Positions 35,802-44,821 of a DNA stretch of 64,000 nucleotides are shown piece by piece. The stretch is from contig MDLF01000044.1 in NCBI GenBank assembly GCA_001730095.1, forward strand, positions 23,003 to 87,002, in the 5' to 3' direction. The translations under genes were made by a program, and so were the position numbers. Numbering within the stretch: the first letter of the stretch is position 1; the number at the start of each line of letters is the position of its first letter. Origin of the DNA: Rhodobacteraceae bacterium (ex Bugula neritina AB1). GTDB taxonomy: Bacteria > Pseudomonadota > Alphaproteobacteria > Rhodobacterales > Rhodobacteraceae. The notes beneath the pieces are model-generated. The model was given only the letters and a program-made list of their open reading frames with translations. It did no database searches and was not told where the DNA came from.

Positions 35802-37493
35802 ATGCTGAACCACTACATTGAGCTTCTAAGCCTGTTCCGCCGTAAGATCCTGAAGACAGCGTTGTTTTCGGCGGGTGCGGCGTTGGTACTGAGCCTGTTG
35901 TTGCTGAAGGAAATGCCGATCTATGAATCGAGTGTTACCATGAATATGCAGCCCTCGCAGGAGGATCTGAGGTTCAACAGCGCCTTTCTGGGGGTGAGCC
36001 AGTTCAATCCTGCGACGATCATTGCGCAGTCCCATATCGAACGCTTGCTGTCGCGCCCGGTTGCCGGCCGTGCGATTGATATTCTGGTCAGCCAAAACGA
36101 TGGCAATATGCCCTCTGATCCGCCCAGCGTGATCGGAAAACTGCGCAAGGCCGTGTTCAGATGGTTGCGGATCCTGAACTCTGGTTATTTTGTGGATCTG
36201 CCCGAACGGGAGCAATACATCAGTGATCTGATCAGCGCCAGCAACATCGAGATTGTCGAAGGCTCCTATATCTTGCAAGCCTCGGTTTCCTACACGGATC
36301 CGGTGATTGCTGCGGCGGCGGCCAATGCTCTGGCACAGGCCTATATCGAAGCCGCACAGGAAGAGCTGAGCCGTGATGCAGCACGCGTGGATGACGCGCT
36401 GAAGGCGGTGCAGGAAGATGAAGAGGCAAAGCTGGCACTTCTGCTGGAAGAGCGCTGGTCTCTGGAGAAACAGCTTGGCGTTTCCAGCCTGGCTGCGGAA
36501 CGTAGTTATCGGCAGGACAATCGCAGCGCCGCACGGCACGCCTTGGAAGAGGCCAATGTGGTGCTTTTGGAACGCGAGTCCCAGCTGGAGGCGCTGGTTG
36601 CTGCGATTGCCCGCGAGGGGGATGCAGGGATCTCGCGTCAGCTGCGTCAGGATCTGGTCAAGATCCGTGGCGCCCTTGCCTCTGCCAGGGTGCGCCAGGC
36701 GCAAAGGCAGGACAACCTGGATGCGGCAGAACAGGCATTGCAGGATCTGGGACAGGCGCAAGAGGCCTTTGTGGCGGTGGATCAACGGATCGCTGACACG
36801 CGCACCGAACTGGCCGATCTGCAAGAACGCCGTATCCAGACCGAACTGGCGCGCAATGCGCAACTGTCGCAGGTGCGGATCATCAGTGCGGCTGAACCCG
36901 CTGTGTATCCCAAGTTCCCGATGGTGATGTTCAATACGGTTGTTGGTTTCATTGTCGGCAGCCTGGTGATGCTGGTGCCGATCTTTGCCAGTGATGTTCT
37001 GGGCACCCGTCTGCGCACCAGCGAGGATGTGCGGGCGATTTTTGGCGCGCGCAGTCTGCCGCGTCTGACACCGGCCCTGCTGTCGGCGGCGAAGTCAGTT
37101 GTGAAACGGGACCGGGCTGCCACACCTGCGCTGCGGGCCTTTGCAGAGCAGGTCGGGCATCGTCTGGCGGTCGAGGGCAGCGGACGCTGGCCCACCGATA
37201 CGCTCTATGTCACCACCCAGGGTGCCTCTGCCAATGCGAATGATCTGCAATTGGTCATGCAGGCAGTGGTCAAGATTCTGGGGCGCAAAAACGCGCAGGG
37301 TGAGCCGCTGCCAGTCACGGCGCTGTTGCCGGTGTCGCAGATTTCCGATTGGTCTGCACTGTCGCGCCACCATCTGGTGATTGGCCTGGCCTCTGGCGGG
37401 ACCAATGAGGCCGAGGTCATTGGTTTGGCCGGGGGCGCGCAGGTGTCCGAAAATGGCCGCAGCCCCTCTACCTTTGCAATGTTGTTGACGTGA
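35802..37493 (+). CDS. Chain-length determinant (Wzz/GumC-like) with degenerate kinase-like tail
   Basis: The 563-residue polysaccharide co-polymerase has TM1 near residues 17-37, a periplasmic coiled-coil region (about 150-350) and TM2 near 368-393. A cytoplasmic C-terminal domain of about 160 residues resembles the Rossmann part of BY-kinases (TLYVTTQGASANANDLQLVM) but has no Walker A or Tyr cluster. It should set polymer length with the Wzy protein without being a kinase itself. Confidence 0.82.
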   Translation: MLNHYIELLSLFRRKILKTALFSAGAALVLSLLLLKEMPIYESSVTMNMQPSQEDLRFNSAFLGVSQFNPATIIAQSHIERLLSRPVAGRAIDILVSQNDGNMPSDPPSVIGKLRKAVFRWLRILNSGYFVDLPEREQYISDLISASNIEIVEGSYILQASVSYTDPVIAAAAANALAQAYIEAAQEELSRDAARVDDALKAVQEDEEAKLALLLEERWSLEKQLGVSSLAAERSYRQDNRSAARHALEEANVVLLERESQLEALVAAIAREGDAGISRQLRQDLVKIRGALASARVRQAQRQDNLDAAEQALQDLGQAQEAFVAVDQRIADTRTELADLQERRIQTELARNAQLSQVRIISAAEPAVYPKFPMVMFNTVVGFIVGSLVMLVPIFASDVLGTRLRTSEDVRAIFGARSLPRLTPALLSAAKSVVKRDRAATPALRAFAEQVGHRLAVEGSGRWPTDTLYVTTQGASANANDLQLVMQAVVKILGRKNAQGEPLPVTALLPVSQISDWSALSRHHLVIGLASGGTNEAEVIGLAGGAQVSENGRSPSTFAMLLT

Positions 37494-38707
37494 CGGCCAC
37501 AGGGACAGAAGGGCGTCGTCAGGCCCGAAAGCGTGGGTTTCGCCGCGCCGCGCTGATTTTGGGCGCGGGAGGGGCTGTTGCGCTGGCTGCTCTTCTGGCT
37601 GACGGGCCGTTGCTGGCTTTGCTGCTGGGTATTGCCTGTCTGATCTGGGCTGCCTGGCAGCTGTATCAACCGGGCGGTGTGCCCATTCTGGTCTATCACA
37701 GCGTGTCACCGGATGCAGGTTGGCTGCCCTGGGCACGCAATACTTCGGTGCGCCCTGAGGTGCTGCGCTGCCATCTGGCTGCGTTGCGGGCCGGGGGCTG
37801 GCGGGTGATCGCGACTCAGGAGTTGATCCAGGCGCGTCAAAGCGGCACTGCGCTGCCCCGCCGGACTGTGGTGCTGCAGTTTGATGATGCCTATCTGGAC
37901 AACTATCTTTTTGCGGCGCCCATCCTGCGGGAATTCTCTGCCCCTGCGATGTTCTTTGCCTCCACCGATTTCATCGCAGAGGGCGAGAGTTTGCGCCAAG
38001 ATGCCCGCAGCCAGGGCGCAGCAGCCTGGGCAGGCTATATGAATGCCGCCGAGCTGCGCGCTTTGGATGCTGATCCGCTGTTCACGGTTGAGGCCCATGG
38101 CACCAATCATGCTCGTATTCCAGTGTCGGATGCGCCTGCTGAAACGGTTCAGGGCGATGACTGGAAACCCCATGCGCCGCTTAGCTGGGCAAAAGGGGAA
38201 GGGAATAAATCGCTTTGGTACAAGGCCGCCACTGCGCCCGAGATCTTGGCTCCGGGCTGCGTGTTGCCGTGCCATGACTCGGCGCTGGCAGGGCGCTGGT
38301 GGCGGGATGGGCGGGCTGAAACAGAGGCCGAGTTTAGAGCCCGTGTTACGGCCATGCTGACCGAGGCCCATGGCCGACTTGAGACGGTACTGGGCCGCGC
38401 GCCGAACGTGATGGCCTGGCCCTTTGATCGCTGTGATGAAGTATCTCTGCAGGCAGCCTATGACGCGGGGTTCACTGCGGTGACCGGCGGGAATGGCGAA
38501 AATCGTGTGGGCGAAGCCGCAACAGTCCTGAGCCGAATTCATCTGCAGGATCACGCTTTTGGCCCGGGCCCCTTGTGGCTCGAAGCGCTGGCCGTACGAG
38601 CCCGTGCCCAGGCTGCATCGGGGCATTGGATTTGGCATGTGCTTGTGGCACTGGCGGCACGCCGGCGGCGGCGGCTTCTGGGGGCCTCGGGCTATGGGGC
38701 GCCGTGA
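37490..38707 (+). CDS. Membrane-anchored polysaccharide deacetylase (CE4)
   Basis: The roughly 405-residue protein starts with GTG overlapping the previous stop. Two N-terminal TM segments lie at residues 15-65. A NodB-type domain follows, with VLQFDDAYLDN (catalytic Asp and metal Asp) and AHGTNH (HxxxH metal ligands). It probably removes N-acetyl groups from the polymer or its precursor. The stop overlaps the next gene's ATG. Confidence 0.88.
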   Translation: MTATGTEGRRQARKRGFRRAALILGAGGAVALAALLADGPLLALLLGIACLIWAAWQLYQPGGVPILVYHSVSPDAGWLPWARNTSVRPEVLRCHLAALRAGGWRVIATQELIQARQSGTALPRRTVVLQFDDAYLDNYLFAAPILREFSAPAMFFASTDFIAEGESLRQDARSQGAAAWAGYMNAAELRALDADPLFTVEAHGTNHARIPVSDAPAETVQGDDWKPHAPLSWAKGEGNKSLWYKAATAPEILAPGCVLPCHDSALAGRWWRDGRAETEAEFRARVTAMLTEAHGRLETVLGRAPNVMAWPFDRCDEVSLQAAYDAGFTAVTGGNGENRVGEAATVLSRIHLQDHAFGPGPLWLEALAVRARAQAASGHWIWHVLVALAARRRRRLLGASGYGAP

Positions 38708-40116
38708 TGACGGGAGAGTTTGGCAAACGGCTGACATCGCGGATACAGGACTGGCAGACGGCTGTCTGGGGTGGTGCCAGTGGGCTGTTGGTGGTGCTGG
38801 TTGGACTGTTGGCCAACCCGGTCCTGACCATCGCCATGCCAATCGGTCTGATGCTGGGTCTCTTGCTGTTCTGGCATCCGTTTCTGGGGGTTCTGTCGCT
38901 GGCGGTGTTTGCCCATCTGGATGCAGTGGAAAAGCTGCTTTTTGGATTTCTTCCGTTGTCCTACTTCAAGCTGACGGCGGCGGCCTGTGCGGTGGTGATG
39001 ATCCTGCGCGGATCGCAGTTGCGTGCCCAGATCCGCACGCTTCTGAGCGAGCCCGTGGCAATATTGGGTCTGGTGTTTCTGGTCCTGGCCTTTGTCAGCG
39101 CTCTGTTTGCCAGCAACAAGGCCCAGGCGCTGGATGCGTTGAAAACATACATCAGCCTTTATCTCTTGATGGTTCTGGTAATTGTCTTTGCCGCGACCAA
39201 GACCCGCATCCGTTTGTTGCTTTATATGCTGGCGGCGACATCGCTGGCGACGTCCCTGCTGCTGTTTCTGGATCTGTATGGCGGTATCAGCATTGCCAAG
39301 GCCGAAGCCGCCACCACCGCGCGCACCGCCGAAGGGTTCGACCGCTCTTCTGGCGGATCGGATTATAACCCGACCACGGCGGCCTCGTTATTGCTGACCG
39401 GGGTGATTTTTGCGCTGGTGCACGCACTGGAAAGCCCACGGCTGCGTATGGCGATGCTGGCGACTGTGGTTCTGGGTACCCTTGCGGTGATCCTGTCCTT
39501 TGCCCGCTCTGCGGTGGTTGGGTACGGAGTTATTGGGCTGCTGCTGATGTGGCGCTATCGCCACGAGAAGTTCTTGCCGCCGATGATCATCTGCGCGCTG
39601 TTTGGTCTGGTGCTGGCATCGCCCTTTATTCCGGGTGAATATTGGGAGCGGCTTTGGTCGATCTTTGGCGGCAGTGGCGGCGATTGGACCCTGGGGCGGC
39701 GATGGAGCTATAACCTGATTGGCCTGAACCTGCTGGGCGAAAACCCTGTGCTGGGGGTGGGGCCGGGCAATTTCCCGCATCATTTCACAAATCCAGAATA
39801 TCGCTACCTGCCCGGGCGTACCCTGCTGGGGCGGGAATTGCACAATATGTTCCTGTCCGTTGCGGTGCAGATGGGGCTGGCTTCGCTGTCGTTCTTTTTC
39901 ATGCTGGGATATGGGCTGGCGCGGCTGCGGGCGGTTCTGCGCGAACCGGCTGACGCCGAGCTGAGGGTCTTGGCGCGAGCGCTGATCTATGCCTTTGGCG
40001 CCTATCTGATTGTCAGCCTGTTCCTGCCCAACGAGTTTACCAAATACACCTGGCTTCTGACCGCGCAGGCTGCGGCGCTGTTCCAGGTCAATAAATCCTT
40101 GAAAGGCCGGACATGA
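38707..40116 (+). CDS. O-antigen polymerase/ligase family protein (Wzy-like)
   Basis: The 469-residue membrane protein has about 11-12 TM helices and a large loop containing NLLGENPVLGVGPGNFPHHF and GRELHNMFLSVAVQMG. This is the Wzy_C/ligase signature region, with a conserved His in ELHNMFL. In a locus with flippase, chain-length and export proteins it should polymerise the repeat unit in the periplasm. The ATG at 38707 replaces a longer frame that overlaps the deacetylase. Confidence 0.88.
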   Translation: MTGEFGKRLTSRIQDWQTAVWGGASGLLVVLVGLLANPVLTIAMPIGLMLGLLLFWHPFLGVLSLAVFAHLDAVEKLLFGFLPLSYFKLTAAACAVVMILRGSQLRAQIRTLLSEPVAILGLVFLVLAFVSALFASNKAQALDALKTYISLYLLMVLVIVFAATKTRIRLLLYMLAATSLATSLLLFLDLYGGISIAKAEAATTARTAEGFDRSSGGSDYNPTTAASLLLTGVIFALVHALESPRLRMAMLATVVLGTLAVILSFARSAVVGYGVIGLLLMWRYRHEKFLPPMIICALFGLVLASPFIPGEYWERLWSIFGGSGGDWTLGRRWSYNLIGLNLLGENPVLGVGPGNFPHHFTNPEYRYLPGRTLLGRELHNMFLSVAVQMGLASLSFFFMLGYGLARLRAVLREPADAELRVLARALIYAFGAYLIVSLFLPNEFTKYTWLLTAQAAALFQVNKSLKGRT

Positions 40117-41414
40117 ACACAATCGGCGTTGTGACACAGACCGCCGAACGGGCTGAAATGGCGCCTGCTGACCGCAGAAAGCTGTTGGTGGTGGTCAGCG
40201 AATTTCCCAAGATCACCGAGACCTTTGCCTATCGCAATCTTGTGGAATATGACCGCATGGGTCATGAACCCTGGCTGTTTCATATCAAACCCTATCGCCA
40301 TCACGACAAGGTCCATGCCTTCTTTGAGCCGCTGATGCACCGGGTCTTCAGCCTGCCCTATCTGGGGGCTTCCAGCCTGCTGCCAATGCTGGCCGAATGG
40401 ATCCGCGCACCGCGCCGGATGGCCTGTCTGGCGGCGCGCCTGATCCGCGCCCATTGGCGCGAGCCCAAACGCGGGCTGGCGGTGGCGGCGCTCTATCCCA
40501 AGGCCGTCGCGCTGGGGCGCTGGTGCCGGGCGCAGGGCATCGACCATGTGCATGGAGAATTTGCCGGCCACCCGGCCAATGCCGCCTTTATTGCGTCGCA
40601 GGTGGGCGGCGTGCCGTTCAGCTTTACGGCCCATGCCAATGACATCTTTGTCAGTCAGGCGATGCTGGTAGACAAGGCACAGGCCGCGCGATTCATCCGC
40701 TCGATCAGCGCCTATAACATCCGCTTCCTGTCCGAATTGGAGGGGTTTCCGACAGAACGCTTGAAGCTGATCCGCTGTGGCGTGGTTGCTGAGCAGACCC
40801 GAACCCCTGCACCTGAAGCCCCGGATCAGTCGCCTGACGGAGAAGGTTTGCGCATTCTCTATGTGGGGTCCTTGATCGAAAAGAAAGGCGTGCGGCACCT
40901 GCTGGAGGCGCTGGCCCAACTGCCCACGAAGATGCGCTGGCGCGCCCGCATTGTCGGCGGTGGTGACCTGGCGGCGGCGTTGCAGGCGCAGGCAGAGGCA
41001 TTGGGACTTGGTGCGCGGGTGCAGTTTAACGGTCCACAGACCGCTGAAGAGGTGGCGGCGGCGCATCGCTGGGCGCATGTGCTGGTGGTGCCCTCGATCA
41101 TTGCCACGTCGGGCCGGGTAGAAGGTATTCCAGTGGTGCTGATGGAGGCTATGGGCCATGGCCGTGCGGTGATTGCCAGCGCTCTGTCGGGCATCCCCGA
41201 ACTGGTTGAAGACGGCCAGACCGGCTGGCTGACAGAGGCCGGTGATGCCAGCCACATTGCCAATGCCTTGCAAGAGATTGCCGGTGACTGGCCGCGGGCG
41301 GCAGCGATTGCTGCGGCTGGTCAGGCCCGCATTCAAAATGACTATCTGATTTCCGAAAATGCGCGCGCCCTGGCGGCGGCGATGACGACAGACCCACAAA
41401 GGAACCCCCCCTGA
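40113..41414 (+). CDS. Family 4 glycosyltransferase
   Basis: The 433-residue GT-B protein has ILYVGSLIEKKGVRHLLEAL (donor-domain start) and SGRVEGIPVVLMEAMGHG (EX7E region). The N-terminal acceptor domain carries VVVSEFPKITETFAYRNL, typical of the colanic acid WcaL-type group. It overlaps the polymerase stop by 4 bp and continues the operon. It adds one sugar of the repeat unit. Confidence 0.92.
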   Translation: MNTIGVVTQTAERAEMAPADRRKLLVVVSEFPKITETFAYRNLVEYDRMGHEPWLFHIKPYRHHDKVHAFFEPLMHRVFSLPYLGASSLLPMLAEWIRAPRRMACLAARLIRAHWREPKRGLAVAALYPKAVALGRWCRAQGIDHVHGEFAGHPANAAFIASQVGGVPFSFTAHANDIFVSQAMLVDKAQAARFIRSISAYNIRFLSELEGFPTERLKLIRCGVVAEQTRTPAPEAPDQSPDGEGLRILYVGSLIEKKGVRHLLEALAQLPTKMRWRARIVGGGDLAAALQAQAEALGLGARVQFNGPQTAEEVAAAHRWAHVLVVPSIIATSGRVEGIPVVLMEAMGHGRAVIASALSGIPELVEDGQTGWLTEAGDASHIANALQEIAGDWPRAAAIAAAGQARIQNDYLISENARALAAAMTTDPQRNPP

Positions 41415-42559
41415 TGTTGACTGCCCTGTTTTGGATTTCCGCGCTGGCGCTTGGGTATTCGCTGATTGGCTATTCCCTGATCCTATTGGGGCTGGGACGG
41501 TTTTTCCCTGCCTGGTCCCCCCGTGTGGATGCGCCGATGCCTGCCAAGGTGAGTTTCCTGATTGCCGCCTATAACGAGGCCCCGGTGATTGCGGAAAAAC
41601 TGCGCAATACCCTGGAGCTGGCGCGCGGCGACTGCGCGCTGGAGGTGATCCTGGTCTGTGACGGCTCGAGCGACGGCACGGCACAGGTCGCGCGCAGGGT
41701 GGAGGATCCGGCGATAAACGTGCTGGAGCCTGGTCGTCAGGGCAAGGCGCTGGCACTGGCATGCGGGTTAGAGAAATGCAGCGGCGATGTGGTGGTGTTC
41801 TCTGATGCCAATGCGATGCTGGCGCCCAACAGCCTGCTGGCGATGCTGCCCCATTATCAAGACCGCCGTGTGGGCGGGGTTTGCGGGCAAATCACGGTCC
41901 AGGCCAAGGACGGCGGCATCGGCATGTCAGAGGGGCTGTTCTGGCGCTATGATCAGGCGATGAAACATGCCGAGGCCCAGTTGGGCGGCACGGTATCTGC
42001 GCAGGGGTCTGTCTATTCGATGCGTCGCGAGCTGGCGCGGGCGCCGAGGCTGGGCTGTACCGATGATTTTGACATTTCAGTGGCCGCCATCCATGCGGGC
42101 AAGCGACTGGTGTTTGAACCTGACGCGCGCACCAGTGAAACCACCACTGAAGAGGTCAAAAGCGAAATGCGCCGGAGAATCCGGTCGTCGGAGCGGGGCT
42201 GGCGCAGCCTGATGCAGAATGCCGCGTTGATGAACCCCTTTGCGCATGGGCTGTATGCCTGGCAGCTGTTCTCGCACAAGCTGATGCGGCGGCTGAACCC
42301 GCTGTTTCTGGTGCTGCTGTTTGTCAGCAATCTGCTGCTGATCGACAAGGGCGGGTTTTATCTGCTGACCGGCATCGGGCAGATCAGCTTCTATGGAATG
42401 GCACTGGCGGGGTTGATCCGGCCTGACCTGCGCCGCCTAAAGCCGGTGGCGCTGGCCGCGTTTTTTACCTTTGCCCATGCGGCCATGGGTTGGGGAATAC
42501 TGCGCTGCATGGCCGGGCGGCAAAGCACTTTGTGGACACCCTCCAGGACCAAGGCCTGA
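41414..42559 (+). CDS. Membrane-bound family 2 glycosyltransferase
   Basis: The 381-residue protein has one N-terminal TM, then a GT-A domain: VSFLIAAYNEAPVIAEKL, VCDGSSDGT, and VVFSDANAM as the DxD-like motif. Three C-terminal TM helices follow (about residues 290-360). The topology is that of processive or membrane GT2 enzymes such as IcaA/ExoO. It shares an A with the preceding stop (TGATG). Confidence 0.9.
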   Translation: MLTALFWISALALGYSLIGYSLILLGLGRFFPAWSPRVDAPMPAKVSFLIAAYNEAPVIAEKLRNTLELARGDCALEVILVCDGSSDGTAQVARRVEDPAINVLEPGRQGKALALACGLEKCSGDVVVFSDANAMLAPNSLLAMLPHYQDRRVGGVCGQITVQAKDGGIGMSEGLFWRYDQAMKHAEAQLGGTVSAQGSVYSMRRELARAPRLGCTDDFDISVAAIHAGKRLVFEPDARTSETTTEEVKSEMRRRIRSSERGWRSLMQNAALMNPFAHGLYAWQLFSHKLMRRLNPLFLVLLFVSNLLLIDKGGFYLLTGIGQISFYGMALAGLIRPDLRRLKPVALAAFFTFAHAAMGWGILRCMAGRQSTLWTPSRTKA

Positions 42560-42563
42560 ACAG

Positions 42564-43481
42564 ATGAATGAGCAGACCACGACAGAGGGGGACGGTGCAA
42601 TTTTTGTGCTGGGGCTGCAACGTTCAGGCACCACCTGGCTGGCCAATATGATTGTTGGATCGGGCGTGGTGGCGGCGGTGACGGCGCCTGAACATCAGGG
42701 GGTGCATGAAAGCGTGTTCTTCTCCCATTTTGCCCGCGCCTTTGGCGAATTTGCCAATCCGACGGCGCGCGCCGATTTTGAGGAAGCGCTTGCGCAATCG
42801 GATTACTTTCTGCTGACGGGCTTGCCGCGGGCGTTCCTGCGCGACACCGTTGCCACTGCCCAGGATTATGCAGAAGTCTTTGAACGTCTGATGCGCCGTG
42901 TGATGGTTGATCAGGGCTCCAGGCGCTGGCTGGAGAAATCCCCCCACCACACGTTGCTGGCAGCAGAACTTGCGGCACGCTATCCAAAGGCGCAGTTTAT
43001 CTGTGTGGCGCGGCGCAGTGAAACCCTGCTGGCCTCAAGACTGGCCGCCTATGGGCGCATCCCATCGCGCGGGATGAAACGTCTCGGCGACCTGTTGCGC
43101 GGGGCGCTTGTCAATGCGCTGTACACGCGCCATCTGACAGGATTTGCCAAAGGTAACCCCCAAGTGCTGATGATGCGCTATGATGACTTTGCCAAAGACA
43201 TCGAGCCAGGCCGCGCGGCGCTGATTGACTTCCTGCGCCTGCCGGTTGCGCCAACAGCGCTGCACAGCGCCTTTGCCGCCAACTCCAGCCACGCAATTGA
43301 TGGCAAGACCCGGATGCTGAGCGCGGTTGACCGTCTGATGATCCGATTGGGGGATGGCCTGGGGGCGGTGCTGCCGCTTGCGCTTTTGACTGCAATAGAA
43401 GCCAGACGCCGCAAGCGGCGGGGCACGGATTGGCCCGATTGGGTCTGGCAGAAAAGCGGCTGGCGCCCCCCCTTGGTGTGA
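42564..43481 (+). CDS. PAPS-dependent sulfotransferase
   Basis: The 305-residue protein belongs to the sulfotransferase superfamily. The 5'-phosphosulfate loop is LQRSGTTWLANMI near residue 18. The 3'-phosphate region should lie in FICVARRSETLLASRLA. As the last gene of the export operon it implies that the exopolysaccharide, or a sugar in it, is sulfated. The ATG at 42564 is the first after the previous stop and is preceded by a short purine-rich site. Confidence 0.88.
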   Translation: MNEQTTTEGDGAIFVLGLQRSGTTWLANMIVGSGVVAAVTAPEHQGVHESVFFSHFARAFGEFANPTARADFEEALAQSDYFLLTGLPRAFLRDTVATAQDYAEVFERLMRRVMVDQGSRRWLEKSPHHTLLAAELAARYPKAQFICVARRSETLLASRLAAYGRIPSRGMKRLGDLLRGALVNALYTRHLTGFAKGNPQVLMMRYDDFAKDIEPGRAALIDFLRLPVAPTALHSAFAANSSHAIDGKTRMLSAVDRLMIRLGDGLGAVLPLALLTAIEARRRKRRGTDWPDWVWQKSGWRPPLV

Positions 43482-43502
43482 GCGATACTTGAAGTGCGAC
43501 TC

Positions 43503-44572
43503 CTATTGCTTTTGAGGGTAGGGTGATCGGCGCATTTTCTCTATCATCTTTTCACGGAACACCTCGGCGGGTGTCTTCCATCCGAGGCATTTTCTGGGTG
43601 TCGCGTTGAGGCGGTCACAGATCATTTTCAATTCATGATCCACTGCCCGGCAGGGCATTGTAAAGCAATGTCCCGAGAGGGGGAGACTGCCGTGATGTCC
43701 CGCTTCCTCGGAAGCCATCTTCGGGCGCGGCGATTGGTGTTCTCGACCGTGCCTGTCTGCCAAGGACTGGAAGGATCACAGAACCAGGTTTGCGTCCCGA
43801 TCTCGGCCTGAAGGTGCGGCCAGCTGACGAACTCTGTGCCCCGGTCAAAGGTGATCGAACGACGTGCGATGTGAGGCAGGTCGCGTACAGCCTTCATGAT
43901 CTTGCCCATCACCGGCTTGGTGCGCTTGTTTGAGTTTTTCAACAGCACTGTGAAGCGGCTCACGCGCTCCACGAGGGAGGTCACGTTTGACTGGCCAAAG
44001 CGTTGTTTGAACAAGACAAGATCAGCTTCCCAATGCCCGAACTGGCGGCGGTGTGCGACATCGTCCGGGCGGAACAGGATGCTGACATCACGGTCAAACT
44101 TGGGCTTCTGGCGCTTTCTGGCCCGACGTGGACGACGCGCCTTTCGATGCTCAGGCAGATACCACCACAGCTCCTGATCCATGCCTTCCTTGGAATAGAT
44201 ATAGCGAGAAATCGTCTCCTGGCAGACACGCAGCGCAGCACCTTCGTAGATCATGCGATTGCCGATCTGCTCGGGCGTCCAGCCTTGTTTGATACGTGCG
44301 ATGACCGTCTGGCACAGCTCAGGGTGCCGGATCCGTTTACGCGGCACTGAACGGCGCTTGTTTGTCTGCAACTGAGCCGCATGACCGACGTAACCTGCGT
44401 ATTTCTTCGGGAACGCGTCATCCGCCCAGAAATTCCGTTTGATCTCACGAAAGATCGTCGATTTGTGACGTTTGAGAACACGCGCCATCTCTCTGACAGG
44501 CACCTTTGCGTGCCACCAGGTCTCGATCTTGCGGCGTTCTCCCAGTGATAGTTGCGTGTAAACGGCTCCCAT
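43503..44572 (-). pseudogene. IS30-family transposase interrupted by a 41-nt element
   Basis: The N-terminal helix-turn-helix region (VREMARVLKRHKSTIFREIK) and the DDE core are intact: the first Asp in GHWEADLVLF, the second in ITFDRGTEF and the Glu in TGTVENTN. After TAVS the frame enters a 41-nt insertion and stops at WIMN. The true C-terminus (DHELKMICDRLNATPRKC to PYPQKQ, about 46 residues) continues in another frame. Without the insertion the gene would be intact, so the event is recent or tolerated. The catalytic residues precede the break and the truncated product might keep partial activity. Confidence 0.85.
43641..43681 (-). repeat. 41-nt hairpin element, copy B, inside the IS30 transposase
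   Basis: Read on the minus strand it begins CCCTCTCGGGACATTG and ends TGCCGGGCAGTG. It shares 34 of about 41 positions with copy A at 872-911. Its main stem is GGG(A)CATTG / CAATGCCC with loop CTTTA, and the second stem CTGCC-G-GGCAG is identical to copy A. It lies between a TCC codon and a GAT codon of the transposase. Confidence 0.78.
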
Positions 44573-44821
44573 GCCAGGATCTCCTATTAGATAACGCATT
44601 GTTTTCTAATAGGAGTCGCACTTCAAAGTAGCGCGCGCGCCAGTACAGCGAATGTAAACACCATTCAGAAATGTCACCGGCTGCGCAAAGCAGGAACGTC
44701 ACCGCATAGCGCAACAGGAACAAGGCTTGGCAGCCCGTAGACACCAAATATCGAAGGGCTGATAAGCCTTGTGGAGAAGCGAAGGCGTTTGACCGTTCTG
44801 ACTGATAGCCAATCAGGTGGG

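Larger units (their letters stand above)
43489..44626 (-). mobile_element. IS30-family insertion sequence with a hairpin insertion
   Basis: The element is about 1.14 kb and bounded by perfect 19-bp inverted repeats starting TTGAAGTGCGACTCC (43489-43507 and 44608-44626). It carries one transposase gene interrupted only by a 41-nt hairpin element. No target duplication is obvious. It closes the right end of the exopolysaccharide locus, 8 bp after the sulfotransferase stop. Confidence 0.9.
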
